Source: Erythrobacter sp. (GTDB lineage Bacteria; Pseudomonadota; Alphaproteobacteria; Sphingomonadales; Sphingomonadaceae). Taken from it: DNA of 7,259 nt. Below, in pieces: positions 6,604 to 7,259 of the stretch. The first letter of the stretch is position 1, and each line of letters starts with the position of its first letter. The translations under genes and the position numbers were made by a program. The notes beneath the pieces are model-generated. The model worked only from the letters and a program-made list of their open reading frames with translations. It was not told the DNA's origin and made no database searches. The DNA lies in the NCBI GenBank assembly GCA_003483125.1, contig DMWU01000244.1, positions 1-7,259 on the forward strand, in the 5' to 3' direction.

Positions 6604-6623
6604 ATTGTAGCAGTTGCTACAAT
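6604..6623. promoter_or_regulatory. Palindrome 1, likely TetR operator (O1)
   Basis: Perfect inverted repeat ATTGTAGCA-GT-TGCTACAAT: two 9-bp arms around a 2-base centre, starting five bases upstream of the tetR start codon. Size and symmetry fit a TetR dimer site, and its position over the predicted tetR -10 would allow autorepression. Confidence 0.75.
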
Positions 6624-6632
6624 ACGATACAA
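6604..6632 (-). promoter_or_regulatory. Predicted tetR promoter, near-leaderless
   Basis: Reading leftward, TTGTAT (plus-strand positions 6632-6627) and TACAAT (6609-6604) are separated by exactly 17 bases. The -10 matches the sigma-70 consensus at five of six positions and the -35 at three. Transcription should begin near 6597, at or within a base or two of the tetR ATG (6598), matching the lack of a ribosome binding site. The -10 lies wholly inside the left arm of the first palindrome. Confidence 0.5.
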
Positions 6633-6633
6633 G

Positions 6634-6653
6634 TATGTAGCACTTGCTACAAT
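6634..6653. promoter_or_regulatory. Palindrome 2, likely second TetR operator (O2)
   Basis: Core TGTAGCA-CT-TGCTACA (6636-6651), a perfect 7-bp inverted repeat with a 2-base centre. Its right half, TTGCTACAAT (6644-6653), is identical to that of the first palindrome; the left half differs only at 6634 and 6635. The centres (6613.5 and 6643.5) are exactly 30 bp apart, about three helical turns, so two dimers would sit on the same DNA face. It ends three bases before the membrane protein gene's ribosome binding site. Confidence 0.72.
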
Positions 6654-6656
6654 ATT

Positions 6657-6660
6657 GGAG
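6657..6660 (+). promoter_or_regulatory. Ribosome binding site fixing the membrane protein start
   Basis: GGAG eight bases before the ATG at 6669. The open frame extends back to 6498, but that would place the start inside tetR and run coding sequence through both palindromes, so this site supports the internal ATG as the true start. Confidence 0.7.
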
Positions 6661-6668
6661 TGATTCTC

Positions 6669-7061
6669 ATGTCATCCTACGAAATACTTGCAATTGGCGG
6701 CCTCGGTTTCGCCCTGATCGCATTCATTTATATCATTGGGTTCAAACGCCAAATTGGCAATTTCGTAGCCGCAGCGATGCTTGCAGCTGGCTTCGGTGCT
6801 TTTACCGGCGCGACGATCCTTTTTGAGGGAGTAATGCCTGTTTTGGAAAACCACACTAACAACCTTTGGGGCGTTCAAGTGTGGTGGGACCTGATTTTCG
6901 CGGTCTCGATCGCACTGTTCTTTATTGCCCCGCGGGCAAGAAAAGTAAGCATGAATGTCCCGCTATGGGCGCTATTCGTTGCCTCGACCGCCAGCATCGG
7001 CATGTTTGCAATGATTGCACGGCTCTTCTGGCTAGAGAACCAGGCCAAGGCTCAAGCTTAA
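6669..7061 (+). CDS. Four-helix membrane protein of unknown function, divergent from tetR
   Basis: Small integral membrane protein of 130 residues with four predicted helices at about 5-24, 31-52, 68-87 and 98-119. Positive clusters (FKRQ at 25-28 and RARK at 89-92) follow helices 1 and 3, so the positive-inside rule puts both termini on the periplasmic side. The loop between helices 2 and 3 (MPVLENHTNN) is then periplasmic. There is no signal peptide, cysteine or metal-binding motif. The second half (WDLIFAVSIALFFIAPRAR and the following helix) faintly recalls the DUF2834 group, but this is not secure. The two operator-like palindromes directly upstream make it the most likely target of the TetR regulator, which often controls membrane or efflux functions; four short helices alone do not show transport. 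Its TAA overlaps the stop of the opposing leuB-like gene. Confidence 0.75.
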   Translation: MSSYEILAIGGLGFALIAFIYIIGFKRQIGNFVAAAMLAAGFGAFTGATILFEGVMPVLENHTNNLWGVQVWWDLIFAVSIALFFIAPRARKVSMNVPLWALFVASTASIGMFAMIARLFWLENQAKAQA

Positions 7062-7259
7062 AGCTTATCACGCACAGCGGCGCCGATTGCCTCGCAATTG
7101 TCGCTGCCGTCCAGATCTGCGCTGCGCACACCATCGGCAAGCGCCTGTGCTACCGCGCGCTCGATCCGCGCGGCATGATCGTCACGTCCAAAACTGTGAC
7201 GCAGCACCATCGCGGCGGAGAGGACGGGGGCCTGGGGGGCGGCAGTGCCTTGCCCACCA
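7058..7259 (-). CDS. leuB: 3-isopropylmalate dehydrogenase, C-terminal part (5' end outside window)
   Basis: Only the last 66 codons are inside the window; the first complete codon is at 7258. The fragment contains VLSAAMVLRHSFGRDDHAARIE, which matches the conserved late helix of the isopropylmalate/isocitrate dehydrogenase fold (LSAAM-LR-S-G). It continues with AVAQALADGVRSADLDG and ends AIGAAVRDKL. In LeuB this enzyme oxidatively decarboxylates 3-isopropylmalate with NAD+ in leucine synthesis. The active-site residues lie upstream and cannot be checked, so a tartrate or isocitrate dehydrogenase relative remains possible. The ending lacks the usual GTAEMGDAV-type wording, having GSDNCEAIGAAV instead. 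Its TAA (7060-7058 on the minus strand) shares the tetramer TTAA with the stop of the membrane protein gene. Confidence 0.75.
   Translation of the reverse strand, partial: GGQGTAAPQAPVLSAAMVLRHSFGRDDHAARIERAVAQALADGVRSADLDGSDNCEAIGAAVRDKL

Noticed and set aside
6498..6668. N-terminal extension of the four-helix membrane protein back to 6498
   Set aside because: It would begin inside tetR on the opposite strand and translate both operator palindromes; the ATG at 6669 has its own GGAG.

Overview
The window looks like a housekeeping stretch of an alphaproteobacterial chromosome, most likely Sphingomonadales and perhaps the Erythrobacter group. This is inferred from protein style, moderately high GC, and the pairing of metZ with apaG and a leuB-like gene; no phylogeny was run. 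I find ten protein-coding loci, one of them a decayed pseudogene and one cut by the window edge. There is no tRNA, rRNA, CRISPR array, insertion sequence or phage gene that I can support.

Left part, rightward (39-1263): a CpaA-type prepilin peptidase with a TTG start, then a membrane-anchored protein of unknown function. This pair suggests the edge of a Tad/Flp pilus locus. Middle left, leftward (3066 down to 1278): apaG, a GcvA-like LysR regulator and a GNAT acetyltransferase. The acetyltransferase probably starts at a GTG that overlaps the regulator's stop codon (GTGA).

Centre, rightward (3247-4157): remains of a large TPR-repeat protein. Its two conserved ends are joined by what looks like a big in-frame internal deletion. 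It also has an in-frame TAA and a one-base frameshift in a run of seven A. Facing it, leftward (6598 down to 4179), are a TetR regulator, metZ (O-succinylhomoserine sulfhydrylase, the homocysteine-forming step of methionine synthesis) and a DsbA-fold protein of the 2-hydroxychromene-2-carboxylate isomerase type. metZ and the isomerase are only 16 bases apart and probably form an operon.

Right part: a short control region (6599-6668) separates tetR from a divergent gene for a four-helix membrane protein of unknown function. It holds two near-identical palindromes whose centres are exactly 30 bp apart, which I read as the TetR operators. One of them covers a good -10 element that would give tetR a nearly leaderless mRNA. 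The membrane protein gene ends in a 4-base overlap with the 3' end of a leftward leuB-like gene that runs off the window.

I saw no convincing new multi-gene system. The points most worth following are the twin-operator TetR/membrane-protein module, the triply damaged TPR gene, and the isomerase attached to metZ.
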